Shown here: positions 17,094-26,834 of the stretch, piece after piece
Position numbering within the stretch: position 1 is the first letter of the stretch
How the letters are laid out: each line of letters begins with the position of its first letter
Assembly (NCBI GenBank): GCA_938083195.1
Contig: CALKCK010000044.1
Span: 1 to 39,410 of the forward strand
Direction: 5' to 3'
Length of the DNA: 39,410 nt
From: an uncultured Pirellulaceae bacterium
GTDB taxonomy: Bacteria > Planctomycetota > Planctomycetia > Pirellulales > Pirellulaceae
The notes under the pieces: model-generated
What the model saw: only the letters and a program-made list of their open reading frames with translations
Told to the model about the DNA's origin: nothing
Databases searched by the model: none
Program-made: the position numbers and the translations under genes

Positions 17094-20000
17094 TTGAATC
17101 GTTTTTTGTATACGCTCACATGGGCTTTGCTTTTATGCGTTGTTTCAAGTTCCTCTGCACAGACAGAAAAACAAACGTCTCTTTCCAAACGCCTTCAGGC
17201 AGAGCCAGTTGAACAGTTAGTGAATGATGCTGTTAAATTTGGAGATGCGCAACGCGGGGCGATTGCTTTTTATCAACCGGCGATGAATTGCGCTCGATGT
17301 CATGAGGCTTCTGGGAGTGGGCGGAGTTTAGGGCCTCAGTTGTCAGAAAAACGAACAGTAGATACTGCCCACCTGATTGAGTCGGTCCTCAATCCATCGG
17401 CCAAAATCAACGAAGGTTTTGAGACGATGAAGGTCTTGCTGGCCGATGGCCGACTGGTTTCTGGAATCTTAGCGAGCGAAACCGACGAGCGGTTGTTTTT
17501 AGATCAAATCGAACAACCCGATAAACCATTAGAAATTTCAAAGGCCGATGCCGATGATTGGTCGAAAACAAAAACTTCGACGATGCCGGTTGATTTAGTA
17601 AATCAGCTCGTCGACCGTCAGCAGTTTCTGGATCTAATTGCCTACCTGACTGAGATTGCAGCCAACGGTGCAGGGCGGGCGTCTGAATTGAGACCAGCAG
17701 GTTCGATTGCACTAACGCCGTTGCCTGAATACGAGGAACGAATTGATCACGCTGGCCTGCTTACCAGTCTCGATGCTTCCAGTTTTGCACGTGGCCAGGA
17801 AACTTATCGCCTACGCTGTGCCAGTTGTCACGGTACCGTGGCTGAGGAGGGTTCGATGCCGACTTCTCTTCGATTTGCCTCGGGGAAGTTTAAGCACGGA
17901 AATCAGCCCCTTGTGATGTACAACACGTTAACGCATGGATTTGGCATGATGAATCCGCAGCGTTGGATGGTGCCGCAACAGAAATACGAAGTGCTTCACT
18001 TCATTCGTGAACACTTTTTGAAAGATCACAATCCTTCTGAATATTTTGAAATAACAGATGACTATCTCGCTTCGCTACCTGCCGGTAACACGCGGGGCCC
18101 CAAGCCTGTGGTATCGACTCCTTGGACTTTGATGGATTATGGGCCGAGTTTAAATAACACCATCGAGGTTTCCAAAGATGGCTCGAATATCGCACAGAAG
18201 GGGATTGCGGTTAGGCTCGATGCCGGCCCTGGTGGTGTCGAGTCGGGAAGCCACTGGATGATGTACGAACATGACACAATGCGGATGGCAGGAGCTTGGA
18301 GTGGGAAATTTATTGACTGGGAAGGGATTCACTTTAATGGCACTCACGGAAGGCATCCAAAGATTGCTGGTGAGTTACACGTGGCCAACCCGACGGGACC
18401 GGGTTGGGCGAACCCTCAAGCATTAAAAGACGAGTCCCCGGCGAAGCGTTTCGAAGATGATCGCGTGGTGGGGCGAGACGGAAAACACTACGGCCCCTTG
18501 CCTTCCTCTTGGGCAAAGTACCTGGGGATGTACCGGTTTGGTAAACAGACGATTCTGAAATATCGCGTTGCGGAAACGGAAATACTGGAGTCACCCGGTC
18601 TTGAATTTGTGGCAGGGCAGCCGATTTACACGCGGCGTTTTGAAATTGGGCGTCGAGATCGAGATCTGACTATTCAAATAGCGAAGCACAAGGGAATAGC
18701 GAAGCACAAGGTTTTACTGAAAAAGGGAGCATCGTCGGAAAATATAGCTTTTGTTTTTCCAGAGGGTGCGGAGGTAAATAAGAGTTCCTCGAGTCCATCA
18801 GAAAACGGCGAACTCGTATTTGACGGGAATAAATTTGCGGAGATCAAGACAGCTAAACAGTTTGACTTAGCCCGTCAGGATTATTCAATCCTGGTGCGAT
18901 TGAAAACGCGACAGGATGGAACCATCCTTGCAAAAACAAAAAAACAAGACCAATGGCTTGCTCAGGGTAAAACATTTTTCCTTCGTGGCGGGCGGCCTAG
19001 CCTCGATGTTGGCTGGGTTGGAGAGGTTACCGCGAATCGAGCCGTCAACGACGGAAAATGGCATGACGTTGGATTGACTTGGAATGCCAAAACAAAACGC
19101 GCTGATTTTTATATCGACGGTAAACCCGCTGGTGGTGGAACGCTGGGTGGGGTTGAACCTCTAGCAAATTCAGTTATTCGTTTTGGATTTACCAACGATA
19201 ATTTCCCTTCAAAGTCGGCGTTTCAAGGTGAAATGCAAAGCTTGCGGTTTTATCAGCGGCGATTGTCAGCGGAAGAACTGGCTAATCAGGACGCGATTAA
19301 ACCAGAGAAATTGATTGGTGTTTGGGATCAGCAAGAGGGGAGTGAATTCCCCGAGGCTACGGGGCAGAAAAAATTGTCAGCGATCGTGATGGGGGCGGCG
19401 GAAAAGATCGCACCCGCGCGAGGCCTCTTGGTCGGTACGTCGCTCAGCGAAGCGGTCTGGTATTCGGATGATGATGGCAATATAAGGCTTACTATTCCTG
19501 CTGGTGAACCGATAAAATTTGTTGTTACTCAAGCGCCGTTAAGTACTGCAGAGCAGGCGGCAGAAATTGAAGGCAAACTCGCTGAGATCCAAAAGCCAGT
19601 TAATCTGTCCGCTTTGACGCAGGGTGGGCCTGCCAATTACCCGGAGAAATTGACGGCACCGGTTTTGCGTGGAGATGACGCTTCTCCGTTTGCCGTCGAC
19701 GTCTTTCAGCGCCCGACCAACAATCCGTGGAATTGTCAGCTTCGATTGACGGGCCTCGACTTTTTACCCGATGGCGATACTGTGATTGTCGCCGCATGGG
19801 ATGGTTCGGTTTGGAGGGTGACAGGCCTTGGTGAGCTGGCTAAGCCAGGCGCCAAGCAGCAGCTTCAGTGGCAACGTATTGCATCAGGCTTGTTCCAACC
19901 GCTTGGTGTAAAGTACGTGAATCAGAAGATTTATGTGACTTGTCGTGATCAGATTGTGATTTTGCACGATCTCAATGGAGACTACGAAGCGGACTGGTAT

Positions 20001-21029
20001 GAGAATTTCAATAGTGACCATCAGGTGACTGAGCATTTCCATGAATTCGCGATGGGTCTCCAAGCCGATGAAGCCGGTAATTTTTACTACGCCAAATCAG
20101 CTCGCCACGCCAAGAAAGCAGTGGTGCCGCATCATGGAACTTTATTGAAAATCAGCCCTGACGGCGCGACGACTGAGATTATTGCCAACGGTTTCAGGGC
20201 GGCGAATGGTGTCTGCCTGAATCCTGATGGGTCGTTTGTTGTGACTGATCAGGAGGGACACTGGAACCCAAAAAATAGAATTAACTGGGTCAAGCCGGGT
20301 CAGTTTTACGGGAATATGTTCGGCTATCACGATGTGACTGATTCATCCGATGAGGCCATGTCCGACCCGTTGTGCTGGATTACCAACTCATTTGATCGCT
20401 CGCCGTCGGAACTGTTGTGGGTAGATAGCGACCAATGGGGGCCTCTCAATGGGGCACTGTTAAATTTTTCTTATGGCTATGGAAAAATTTATGTCGTGCC
20501 GCACGAAGAAGTTGATGGTCAGATGCAGGGAGGCATGTGTGAGTTTCCAATATCGCAATTTCCAACCGGCGTCATGCGGGGGAGATTTAGCCCCGACGAC
20601 GGCCAGTTGTACTGTTGCGGGATGTTTGCCTGGGCCGGCAGTCAGCATCAACCGGGAGGTTTCTACCGAGTTCGCTACACTGGAAAACCACTGCATTTGC
20701 CGGTCGGACTTAATGCAACTCGGTCTGGTGTCAAAATACGATTGTCTGGTGCGGTGGATGCTGAATCAGCGACGGACGTATCCAACTATTCGGTCAATAC
20801 CTGGGATCTAAAGCGAACGGCGAATTATGGTTCTAAACATTACAATGAAAAACGATTAACCGTGAAAAGTGCAACGTTGTCAGATGACGGAACAACAGTG
20901 TTCCTTGAAATCCCCGATCAGCAATTGACTTGGGGAATGGAAATTAATTACGCGTTGAAGGCAACCGATGGGAAACCGGTTCGGGGTAAAATCCACAACT
21001 CGATCTACAAATTTGGCGACGGGGAGTAA
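17094..21029 (+). CDS. Secreted multi-domain heme-binding protein (TIGR02603 heme, LamG, propeller)
   Basis: Exported protein of 1311 residues. I start at TTG 17094 because GGAG lies 6 nt before it and a good signal peptide follows (NRFLYTLTWALLLCVVSSSSAQ); an in-frame TTG at 17076 has no such site. Domains: planctomycete heme-binding domain with C66-x-x-C69-H70 and the ending MPVDLVNQL...DLIAYLTEI (TIGR02603-like); a second c-type heme site C242-x-x-C245-H246; a conserved domain at about 340-520 typical of these proteins (DUF6797-like, from memory); LamG (about 585-710); and a C-terminal six-bladed propeller of the PVC dehydrogenase-like type (about 870-1200). Substrate unknown; such proteins are thought to oxidise or degrade complex carbohydrates at the cell surface. 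An 18-bp tandem duplication lies at 18677-18711. Confidence 0.8.
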   Translation: MNRFLYTLTWALLLCVVSSSSAQTEKQTSLSKRLQAEPVEQLVNDAVKFGDAQRGAIAFYQPAMNCARCHEASGSGRSLGPQLSEKRTVDTAHLIESVLNPSAKINEGFETMKVLLADGRLVSGILASETDERLFLDQIEQPDKPLEISKADADDWSKTKTSTMPVDLVNQLVDRQQFLDLIAYLTEIAANGAGRASELRPAGSIALTPLPEYEERIDHAGLLTSLDASSFARGQETYRLRCASCHGTVAEEGSMPTSLRFASGKFKHGNQPLVMYNTLTHGFGMMNPQRWMVPQQKYEVLHFIREHFLKDHNPSEYFEITDDYLASLPAGNTRGPKPVVSTPWTLMDYGPSLNNTIEVSKDGSNIAQKGIAVRLDAGPGGVESGSHWMMYEHDTMRMAGAWSGKFIDWEGIHFNGTHGRHPKIAGELHVANPTGPGWANPQALKDESPAKRFEDDRVVGRDGKHYGPLPSSWAKYLGMYRFGKQTILKYRVAETEILESPGLEFVAGQPIYTRRFEIGRRDRDLTIQIAKHKGIAKHKVLLKKGASSENIAFVFPEGAEVNKSSSSPSENGELVFDGNKFAEIKTAKQFDLARQDYSILVRLKTRQDGTILAKTKKQDQWLAQGKTFFLRGGRPSLDVGWVGEVTANRAVNDGKWHDVGLTWNAKTKRADFYIDGKPAGGGTLGGVEPLANSVIRFGFTNDNFPSKSAFQGEMQSLRFYQRRLSAEELANQDAIKPEKLIGVWDQQEGSEFPEATGQKKLSAIVMGAAEKIAPARGLLVGTSLSEAVWYSDDDGNIRLTIPAGEPIKFVVTQAPLSTAEQAAEIEGKLAEIQKPVNLSALTQGGPANYPEKLTAPVLRGDDASPFAVDVFQRPTNNPWNCQLRLTGLDFLPDGDTVIVAAWDGSVWRVTGLGELAKPGAKQQLQWQRIASGLFQPLGVKYVNQKIYVTCRDQIVILHDLNGDYEADWYENFNSDHQVTEHFHEFAMGLQADEAGNFYYAKSARHAKKAVVPHHGTLLKISPDGATTEIIANGFRAANGVCLNPDGSFVVTDQEGHWNPKNRINWVKPGQFYGNMFGYHDVTDSSDEAMSDPLCWITNSFDRSPSELLWVDSDQWGPLNGALLNFSYGYGKIYVVPHEEVDGQMQGGMCEFPISQFPTGVMRGRFSPDDGQLYCCGMFAWAGSQHQPGGFYRVRYTGKPLHLPVGLNATRSGVKIRLSGAVDAESATDVSNYSVNTWDLKRTANYGSKHYNEKRLTVKSATLSDDGTTVFLEIPDQQLTWGMEINYALKATDGKPVRGKIHNSIYKFGDGE
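18677..18711 (+). repeat. 18-bp in-frame tandem duplication
   Basis: A 17-bp word (AATAGCGAAGCACAAGG) occurs at 18677-18693 and 18695-18711, period 18 bp. It adds six residues in frame, giving IAKHKGIAKHK in the protein. The copies are identical, so the duplication is recent. Confidence 0.8.
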
Positions 21030-21116
21030 AAGCGGGCGAGCAATTGAGCCATTCCAAATTTTCGATTCGGAGAAACAACAACCCCACCCCTGACGTATTC
21101 CGCCGCTGGCGTAATT

Positions 21117-22367
21117 TTAGTGTTGGCGTCGCAGACTAGCTTGTTGATGGCCAATTAACCCTTCAATTTCAGCCAGTCGCGCGGTGTCCTGGACAAGCGA
21201 ATCGGGGACATCGGATAGCTGTAGGTAAGTCCGAACCCGCGTGTAGGTGAATACATTTAGTCCAGCGCTCCAGCGGGCTGTTCCTGCTGTTGGGAGTGTG
21301 TGGTTGGGGCCGACTCCGTAATCCCCAAAGACTTCGGCTGACTGATGGCCGATGAAAATACAGCCAGCATGTTTAATTTGAGAAGCTATGGATTCGGCAT
21401 CAAGACAATGGAGTTCTAGGTGCTCTGGTGCGAGCACATTGCAAATATCAATCGCTTGCTGGAGCGACTCAACAATGATCGCTCCGCCATTTTGAATCGC
21501 TTGTTGAGCGATTTTACCAGTCGGCAATGCCGTCAGTTGAACTTGAATTTGTGCGTTGACTTTATCGGCCATCTCTCGCGAAGTGGTGATCATAAAAGGG
21601 CGGGCGTCGATGTCGTGCTCAGCCTGAGCCAAGAGATCAGCCGCAATCGTCTCTGGCTCTCCAGTTTCGTCGGTTACCAGAACTAGTTCGGATGGCCCAG
21701 CGAGCATGTCAATCCCACAATCGCCATTGACGATTTTCTTGGCAGCGGTGACCCATCGATTGCCTGGCCCTGCGATCAGATCGCACTTTTCAAACCCTTC
21801 GAATCCATAGGCCAGTGCGGCCACAGCGTGGGCGCCTCCGATCGCTAGAACCTGATTGGCTCCAGCAATGAATGCCGTTGCGAGCATCATGTCAGATGGA
21901 TTGGGAGTTGCGAGGATGATAGAAGGGCAACCCGCCGCAACGGCAGGAACGATTGTCATCAGTGCGGTCGAGGGTAGCGCAAACCGACCAGCGGGAGCAT
22001 AGCATCCGACGCGATTGATTGGTTGTATCGTGTGTCCAGCAAATCCACCGGGTACTGGAGTTTTCAACTCGCTTAAGCAACTTAACTGAGCGTCGGCAAA
22101 GTTTCGGATTCGCCCGGCAATGCGTTTCAGCAAATCAAGATCGCTTGGTTCAATCCGGCCTGTGGCGGCCTCCATTTCCGCTCTTTCAATCAAAAGCGGT
22201 TGGTTGCCGCTCCGCTCGCCAAACTGATCTGCGAATTGTCGGATCGCAACCATGCCTTGGGAACGGACGGAGTTAACAATTTCCCCCGCTGTCTGGATGG
22301 TGGCCTCGTCGAGTGGCGTGAACAGATTGGTTGGTTCGAATGAACTTGCTTCGATGATTTTTAACAC
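21117..22367 (-). CDS. hisD: Histidinol dehydrogenase HisD
   Basis: Catalyses the last two steps of histidine synthesis, L-histidinol to L-histidine, with NAD+ and Zn2+. Protein of 416 residues, near family length, starting with GTG at 22367 (CAC on the plus strand). Motifs: ALPSTALM, GPGNRWVTAAKKIV, DMLAGPSELVLV, the Zn/catalytic segment QAEHDIDA, APEHLEL with the catalytic Glu-His, and GDYGVGPNHTLPTAGTARWSAGL. The glycine-rich turn usually written PGGR reads PAGR here. It is the last gene of the operon, 129 bp after hisIE, which gives the same gene order as the domains of fungal HIS4. Confidence 0.95.
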   Translation of the reverse strand: MLKIIEASSFEPTNLFTPLDEATIQTAGEIVNSVRSQGMVAIRQFADQFGERSGNQPLLIERAEMEAATGRIEPSDLDLLKRIAGRIRNFADAQLSCLSELKTPVPGGFAGHTIQPINRVGCYAPAGRFALPSTALMTIVPAVAAGCPSIILATPNPSDMMLATAFIAGANQVLAIGGAHAVAALAYGFEGFEKCDLIAGPGNRWVTAAKKIVNGDCGIDMLAGPSELVLVTDETGEPETIAADLLAQAEHDIDARPFMITTSREMADKVNAQIQVQLTALPTGKIAQQAIQNGGAIIVESLQQAIDICNVLAPEHLELHCLDAESIASQIKHAGCIFIGHQSAEVFGDYGVGPNHTLPTAGTARWSAGLNVFTYTRVRTYLQLSDVPDSLVQDTARLAEIEGLIGHQQASLRRQH

Positions 22368-22496
22368 GAGTTGGCAATCCGGAGAGGATACGATTAGCGG
22401 GTAAAGGAATTAGGGTCGTTTAGGCAACCGTTCGCTCGATAACCGCAGAATTTGAAACTATCATAACGCCTGTGTTGAGCGGAGTTCGGTTTGATC

Positions 22497-23561
22497 TTAG
22501 GTTTTGAGGCCTGGGTCACGTCGGACTACCCGATTCATGCGTCTGGCTAATTCAGCGTAGACACGATCGAGACTCACCCCATTTTTCAACATCGCGATCA
22601 ACGAAAAGTAGAGGACATCTGCTGCCTCCCAGGCAATCTCGTCCTGATCGGTTTGCTGGCTTGCTAAGGAAAGTTCTTTGGCTTCTTCAAGTAGTTTGGC
22701 TTCGAGCATCTCGGGCTGATTGGCAAGGCGATGCGTAAATGAACTTTCATCGGCCTCGGCCAAACGCTGCTGTAATCGTTCGACGACGGATTGAATGGTT
22801 CTTTCTTGGCCAAAGCAGGTATGAGTATTGCGGTGGCAAAATCCAGGTGAATCCTGGGTCACAGTAAACCGCAGGCAGTCGCGGTCACAATCCATGCGAA
22901 TGCCAAGAAGTTGCTGGGTTGCCCCGCTAGTTTCTCCTTTGATCCACAGATCATCTCTCGACCGCGACCAGTAGGTTCCACATCGCGTTTCGATCGCATG
23001 CAGCAAACTCTCGTGATTGGAATAGGCTAGTCCGAGTGCGATTCCGATCGGGTCGACGATGACCGTTGACCACAGTCCATCGGGCCGGTCAGTTACCAGA
23101 ACTGTTTTGAAAAAATTGGTAATTAACTCAGGCGATAAATCGACGATGTCGACTAGGCAGTCGATTCTTGCCATCTCCAATTCTGAAATCCGTGGGGCAC
23201 TTGGTGAGTCCAGAGCGACCCACGTATTTTTAGGGATGGCTTGATCGAGTGGCGGGTTATCAATGATGCCGATTTGCCGATCGGGTGGCACAATCTCTGA
23301 ATCGGACGAAGAGCCGCGGTTGAGTAAATGGCATGCCCCTTCATTGAGCATGGCCAACTTTCCCTCTGCGTCCAGTGAGTCGAATTCAATGGAAATGTCG
23401 ACAGTTCCCCCCAGCTTTCTAAGGATAGATTTTACCTCGTCGATTGCGTTTGCGTCGATTCCAGTAATAGCGATCTGTCCGAAAAGACTCCACTGCTTAA
23501 TCGTTTGGATTAATTGCTGGGGTGAGTCAACCGATGGATATTTAATTTGAGGGATGATCAT
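22497..23561 (-). CDS. hisIE: Bifunctional HisIE with HIS4-like N-terminal extension
   Basis: Phosphoribosyl-AMP cyclohydrolase plus phosphoribosyl-ATP pyrophosphatase (steps 3 and 2 of histidine synthesis), 354 residues. HisI part (about 155-250): YWSRSRDDLWIKGETSG, metal ligands D224-C225-D226-x-D228, and FCHRNTHTCF with C242 and C249. HisE part (about 255-345): KLLEEAKELSLA and WEAADVLYFSLIAML. Usual bacterial HisIE is about 200-210 residues; here some 150 residues precede HisI. TDRPDGL (about 157-163), the GLAYS motif and ESSFTHRL between the domains match yeast HIS4 as I remember it (TDRPDGL, GLVYS, ESYTRRL). The extension may have a decayed barrel-like or regulatory role; unknown. Confidence 0.9.
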   Translation of the reverse strand: MIIPQIKYPSVDSPQQLIQTIKQWSLFGQIAITGIDANAIDEVKSILRKLGGTVDISIEFDSLDAEGKLAMLNEGACHLLNRGSSSDSEIVPPDRQIGIIDNPPLDQAIPKNTWVALDSPSAPRISELEMARIDCLVDIVDLSPELITNFFKTVLVTDRPDGLWSTVIVDPIGIALGLAYSNHESLLHAIETRCGTYWSRSRDDLWIKGETSGATQQLLGIRMDCDRDCLRFTVTQDSPGFCHRNTHTCFGQERTIQSVVERLQQRLAEADESSFTHRLANQPEMLEAKLLEEAKELSLASQQTDQDEIAWEAADVLYFSLIAMLKNGVSLDRVYAELARRMNRVVRRDPGLKT

Positions 23562-23697
23562 GATAGATGTGCAGGAAGGAATATTTGAAAATTAAAGAGA
23601 ACATTAAACGCGACGGCCAGAGTAGAACATAACGCTCAAACGTGGGACGGAATAGGCTCTCGAGTGTCTCATCTTTTGGGGTTGGTTGGCGCAACCA

Positions 23698-24453
23698 CTA
23701 ATCGTTTCGAACCTGAATGCCGGCGGCAGCGAGTTTTAGTTTAACCTCCCGGACCGTCATATTCGCATCGTGAAAAATTGAGGCGGCCAACACAGCATGG
23801 GCACCGTGTTGAAAGGCTTCGACCATATGGGCGACTGAATCAGCCCCTCCGGATGCAATCACAGGCAAAGCACAGGCATCAGTGACTGCCGAAAGCATAG
23901 GCAAGTCATAACCGCTGCGAGTTCCATCTCGATCGAAACTGGTCAACAGAATTTCTCCGGCACCGAGAGATTCTGCGCGGGCAGCCCAGGCGACGGCATC
24001 GATCGCTTCAGCCGTAGTTCCACTGCGAGTGAGCACTTGAAAAATCTCTCCGTGCTTTTTTGCGTCGATTGCGACAACGGTACATTGGGCACCAAATCGT
24101 GTGGACATGGCTTCAATCAGGTCTGGATTTCGAACAGCCGCCGAGTTGATGCTGACTTTGTCCGCGCCAGCGTTAAGCAACCGTCCGGCATCTTCAATGG
24201 AACCAATTCCACCGCCTACGGTCAATGGAATTGAAAGCTTCTGTCTGACTCGCTCGATGGTCTCGAGCATCGCGATCCGTTCTTGGCGGGTCGCTGTGAC
24301 ATCTAAAAGAACGAGCTCGTCGGCGCCTTGGTCTTGATAGTGAAATGAGAGTTCCACCGGGTCTCCGGCGTCACGAAGGTTTTGGAATTTCACACCTTTG
24401 ACAACTCGCCCTTCATTTACGTCAAGGCAAGGGATGATTCTTGATTTTAACAT
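23698..24453 (-). CDS. hisF: Imidazole glycerol phosphate synthase cyclase subunit HisF
   Basis: (beta-alpha)8-barrel cyclase of 251 residues that joins with HisH to make imidazole glycerol phosphate and AICAR from PRFAR and ammonia. I choose the ATG at 24453 (MLKSRIIPCLDVNEGRVVKG), the family-standard start, rather than the upstream in-frame one at 24471. Catalytic Asp residues fall exactly at the classical positions D11 (PCLD) and D130 (VVAID). Phosphate-binding loops VGGGIGS and ASGGADS are intact. The start overlaps the hisH end by 7 bp, implying translational coupling of the two subunits. Confidence 0.97.
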   Translation of the reverse strand: MLKSRIIPCLDVNEGRVVKGVKFQNLRDAGDPVELSFHYQDQGADELVLLDVTATRQERIAMLETIERVRQKLSIPLTVGGGIGSIEDAGRLLNAGADKVSINSAAVRNPDLIEAMSTRFGAQCTVVAIDAKKHGEIFQVLTRSGTTAEAIDAVAWAARAESLGAGEILLTSFDRDGTRSGYDLPMLSAVTDACALPVIASGGADSVAHMVEAFQHGAHAVLAASIFHDANMTVREVKLKLAAAGIQVRND

Positions 24454-25043
24454 GTGATTCCCTCGATCCATTGAGTCAGTACTGACTCACCCCAGGTTCC
24501 CGAAAGTTCCGGGTGAAACTGGCAGGCCAGCGTACGGCCCCGCCAAATACTGCTGATGAATTTTCCTCCGTAATCGGTCTCTGCTGCTCCCCATCCCTCG
24601 GGCGCAGTTTCGAGTCGGTACGAGTTTGCAAAATAGGCTTCGCCCGTAACGTAAGGGCCGTTATCGAGCGGGCGAACCTCGTTCCATCCTAGCTGTGGAA
24701 TCTTGACTCCTGTTCCAAATCTAGTGATTGCCTTGGGGACGATTCCAAGCCCTTTCGCCGATTTGGATTCCTCACTCGATTCGCATAATAATTGCATGCC
24801 TAGACAGATGCAGAGTGTTGCCGAATCCAGTTGATTGATTCGATCGATAATTGCGTTTCTGAGGCCGAGCTGATCGATTGATTCAGCTGCTGCTGCAAAT
24901 GCCCCTACACCTGGAAGGACAACATGTGATGCGTCAGCAATTTCTTTGGCACTCACCGTGAGATTCCACGTGCAACCGAGGCGGTCGAACGCAGCTTGTA
25001 AGGACCGGATGTTGGCGACACCGGTATTAATTATTTGTATCAT
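24447..25043 (-). CDS. hisH: Imidazole glycerol phosphate synthase glutamine amidotransferase HisH
   Basis: Class I glutamine amidotransferase of 198 residues that supplies ammonia to HisF. Nucleophile C80 lies in LCICLGMQLL, and the triad is completed by H177 and E179 in CQFHPELSG. The oxyanion-strand segment PGVGAF is present. The segment usually written YFVHSY reads YFANSY here, a small deviation near the interface. It overlaps hisF by 7 bp and follows hisCB by 75 bp. Confidence 0.95.
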   Translation of the reverse strand: MIQIINTGVANIRSLQAAFDRLGCTWNLTVSAKEIADASHVVLPGVGAFAAAAESIDQLGLRNAIIDRINQLDSATLCICLGMQLLCESSEESKSAKGLGIVPKAITRFGTGVKIPQLGWNEVRPLDNGPYVTGEAYFANSYRLETAPEGWGAAETDYGGKFISSIWRGRTLACQFHPELSGTWGESVLTQWIEGITC

Positions 25044-25118
25044 GAAAAATCAACAATGGAGCGGTTGAATAGTTTGAAGGTTGCTGGTTAGAGGTAATTA
25101 AATATCTAGGTTGCAAAT

Positions 25119-26834
25119 TTACAGAACGCCTTTGGTGCTTGGGACTTCCCCCGACGTACGCGTGAGTGCTTCGCGGAGGGCTTTGGCGCACGATTTGAAT
25201 GCGGCTTCGGCGCGATGATGATCGTTGGTTCCCCTTAATACATCGACGTGAAGGGAGCATTTAAGAGTCATCGCAAAGGATTGAAAAAAGTGGGTGATGT
25301 TCTCGCAGGCCCATGTTCCAATCATCTCACGTTCTAGATTCAAATGGATTTCAGGCCAAGGCCTGCCACTTAAGTCAATCACGGTGCGGGCTAGTGATTC
25401 ATCGAGCGGAGCATAGGCATAGCCAAATCGTTTGATTCCCGATCGTTTTCCCAGTGCATTATCAATTGCCGTCCCGAGTGCCAAGGCGCAATCTTCGGCA
25501 GTGTGATGGTCGTCGACATGAAGATCACCAGTGCATTTCAATTGGAGATCAAAGCCCGCATGGAAGGCGAGTGCGGTTAGCATGTGGTCGAGGAACCCGA
25601 TGCCAGTTTCAATTTCGATTATTCCAGAGCCATCAAGATTGATTGTCAGATCGATAGCGGTTTCTTTGGTTTGTCGATTGGAGGTCCAAACCCTCGTAGT
25701 TTCGTTGGGAGCGTCTCGGGGTGGCGATGGCGTTTCCTCTGTGCCTTGGGTGTGCGCTACGCCAATCGAGACTTTTTGGGATTCGAAATCAACGTTGCAT
25801 AAACGGCAGAGTGATTGAGCAAGTTGTAGATAATCTGCGGGACGCGTTGGGCAAGTGATGCGCAGTTGATTTTTTAAATAAGCGTTTCCGGTAAATATTC
25901 GAACCCCGACGCCATCCTCGGCGAGTCCTTTCCAAATGTAGTCTGCTTCTGTGAATTTCGCGAGAATAAAATTCCCCTGAGATTCAATGGAAGTCCCACC
26001 ACATTGTGCGACTAAATCTATTAGTAATTCGCGATACTTCTTAATCTGGATGACATTGTGTTCCATCGAGTTCTGGAATTCGACCAAGGATAGTCGGGCC
26101 AGTTCAAGCGATACGGCGCTGACGGGAAATGGGCCTGATGAGTTCCGCATTGTGTTGGCAAATTCAACACTGGGTGCGAGTAAATAGCCAACCCGCAGTC
26201 CAGCTAATCCCCAGGCTTTTGAGAATGTTCTGATGATGATCGTGTTGTCATCAGCAGTCAGTTGTTCGATTGGATTTTGATCGGCAAACTCAATGTAGGC
26301 ATGATCGATTAAAAGTTTCGCTCCAACCTTTTTTGCCGCTTGATTGACTTCATGGATTGCTTCCATGGAGATGACGCCGCCGGTTGGATTGTTGGGCGTG
26401 GTCAGCACAACCAGTGCCGTATCCTGGTCAATTCGATCCACGAACTGTTCTACGGGAAAGTCTCCTCCGAGCCAGGGAACAGAGGACATTGAACCGCCAT
26501 GATTGCGGCAATAGATATTGACCATTTCAAAAGATGGCGAGTGGGTTACGATGGTTTTGGCTGAACCCTGAATTGCGTGCCGAATGATGCGGTCGATTCC
26601 ATCGTCGCCACCAGCGGTCACTACAATTCGATCCGCTGAAACCTTGCAATATTGTCCCAGTTGGTTCTGGAGTTCCTGATGAGCTGGGTAGTTCGAAATA
26701 AGTGCATGGTCGAGTTCTGTAAGTCTGTCTTCCAGATTCTCGATGGCGCAGGTCGATTCATTTCGACTGAGTTGGAGCGTGATTTTGTTTTGGAATTCAG
26801 GCGTTTGATAGCCATCGTTGTCAGATTGTTTCAT
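25119..26834 (-). CDS. hisCB: HisC-HisB fusion: histidinol-phosphate aminotransferase and IGP dehydratase
   Basis: Single 571-residue frame containing two enzymes. Residues 1-about 347 are a class I/II PLP aminotransferase of the HisC type: TTPNNPTGG (about 145-153), D177 in IDHAY, Schiff-base K206 in TFSKAWGLAGLRVG, R214, and LRITCP near 324. Residues about 380-571 are a complete imidazoleglycerol-phosphate dehydratase (HisB): GFLDHML (413-419), metal-binding DDHHTAED (441-448) and NDHHRAEAAFK (537-547). A linker of about 35 residues rich in Glu, Pro, Thr and Ser joins them. They catalyse steps 7 and 6, adjacent in the pathway. The HAD phosphatase part found in E. coli HisB is absent. No internal start with a good ribosome site was noticed. 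Confidence 0.93.
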   Translation of the reverse strand: MKQSDNDGYQTPEFQNKITLQLSRNESTCAIENLEDRLTELDHALISNYPAHQELQNQLGQYCKVSADRIVVTAGGDDGIDRIIRHAIQGSAKTIVTHSPSFEMVNIYCRNHGGSMSSVPWLGGDFPVEQFVDRIDQDTALVVLTTPNNPTGGVISMEAIHEVNQAAKKVGAKLLIDHAYIEFADQNPIEQLTADDNTIIIRTFSKAWGLAGLRVGYLLAPSVEFANTMRNSSGPFPVSAVSLELARLSLVEFQNSMEHNVIQIKKYRELLIDLVAQCGGTSIESQGNFILAKFTEADYIWKGLAEDGVGVRIFTGNAYLKNQLRITCPTRPADYLQLAQSLCRLCNVDFESQKVSIGVAHTQGTEETPSPPRDAPNETTRVWTSNRQTKETAIDLTINLDGSGIIEIETGIGFLDHMLTALAFHAGFDLQLKCTGDLHVDDHHTAEDCALALGTAIDNALGKRSGIKRFGYAYAPLDESLARTVIDLSGRPWPEIHLNLEREMIGTWACENITHFFQSFAMTLKCSLHVDVLRGTNDHHRAEAAFKSCAKALREALTRTSGEVPSTKGVL

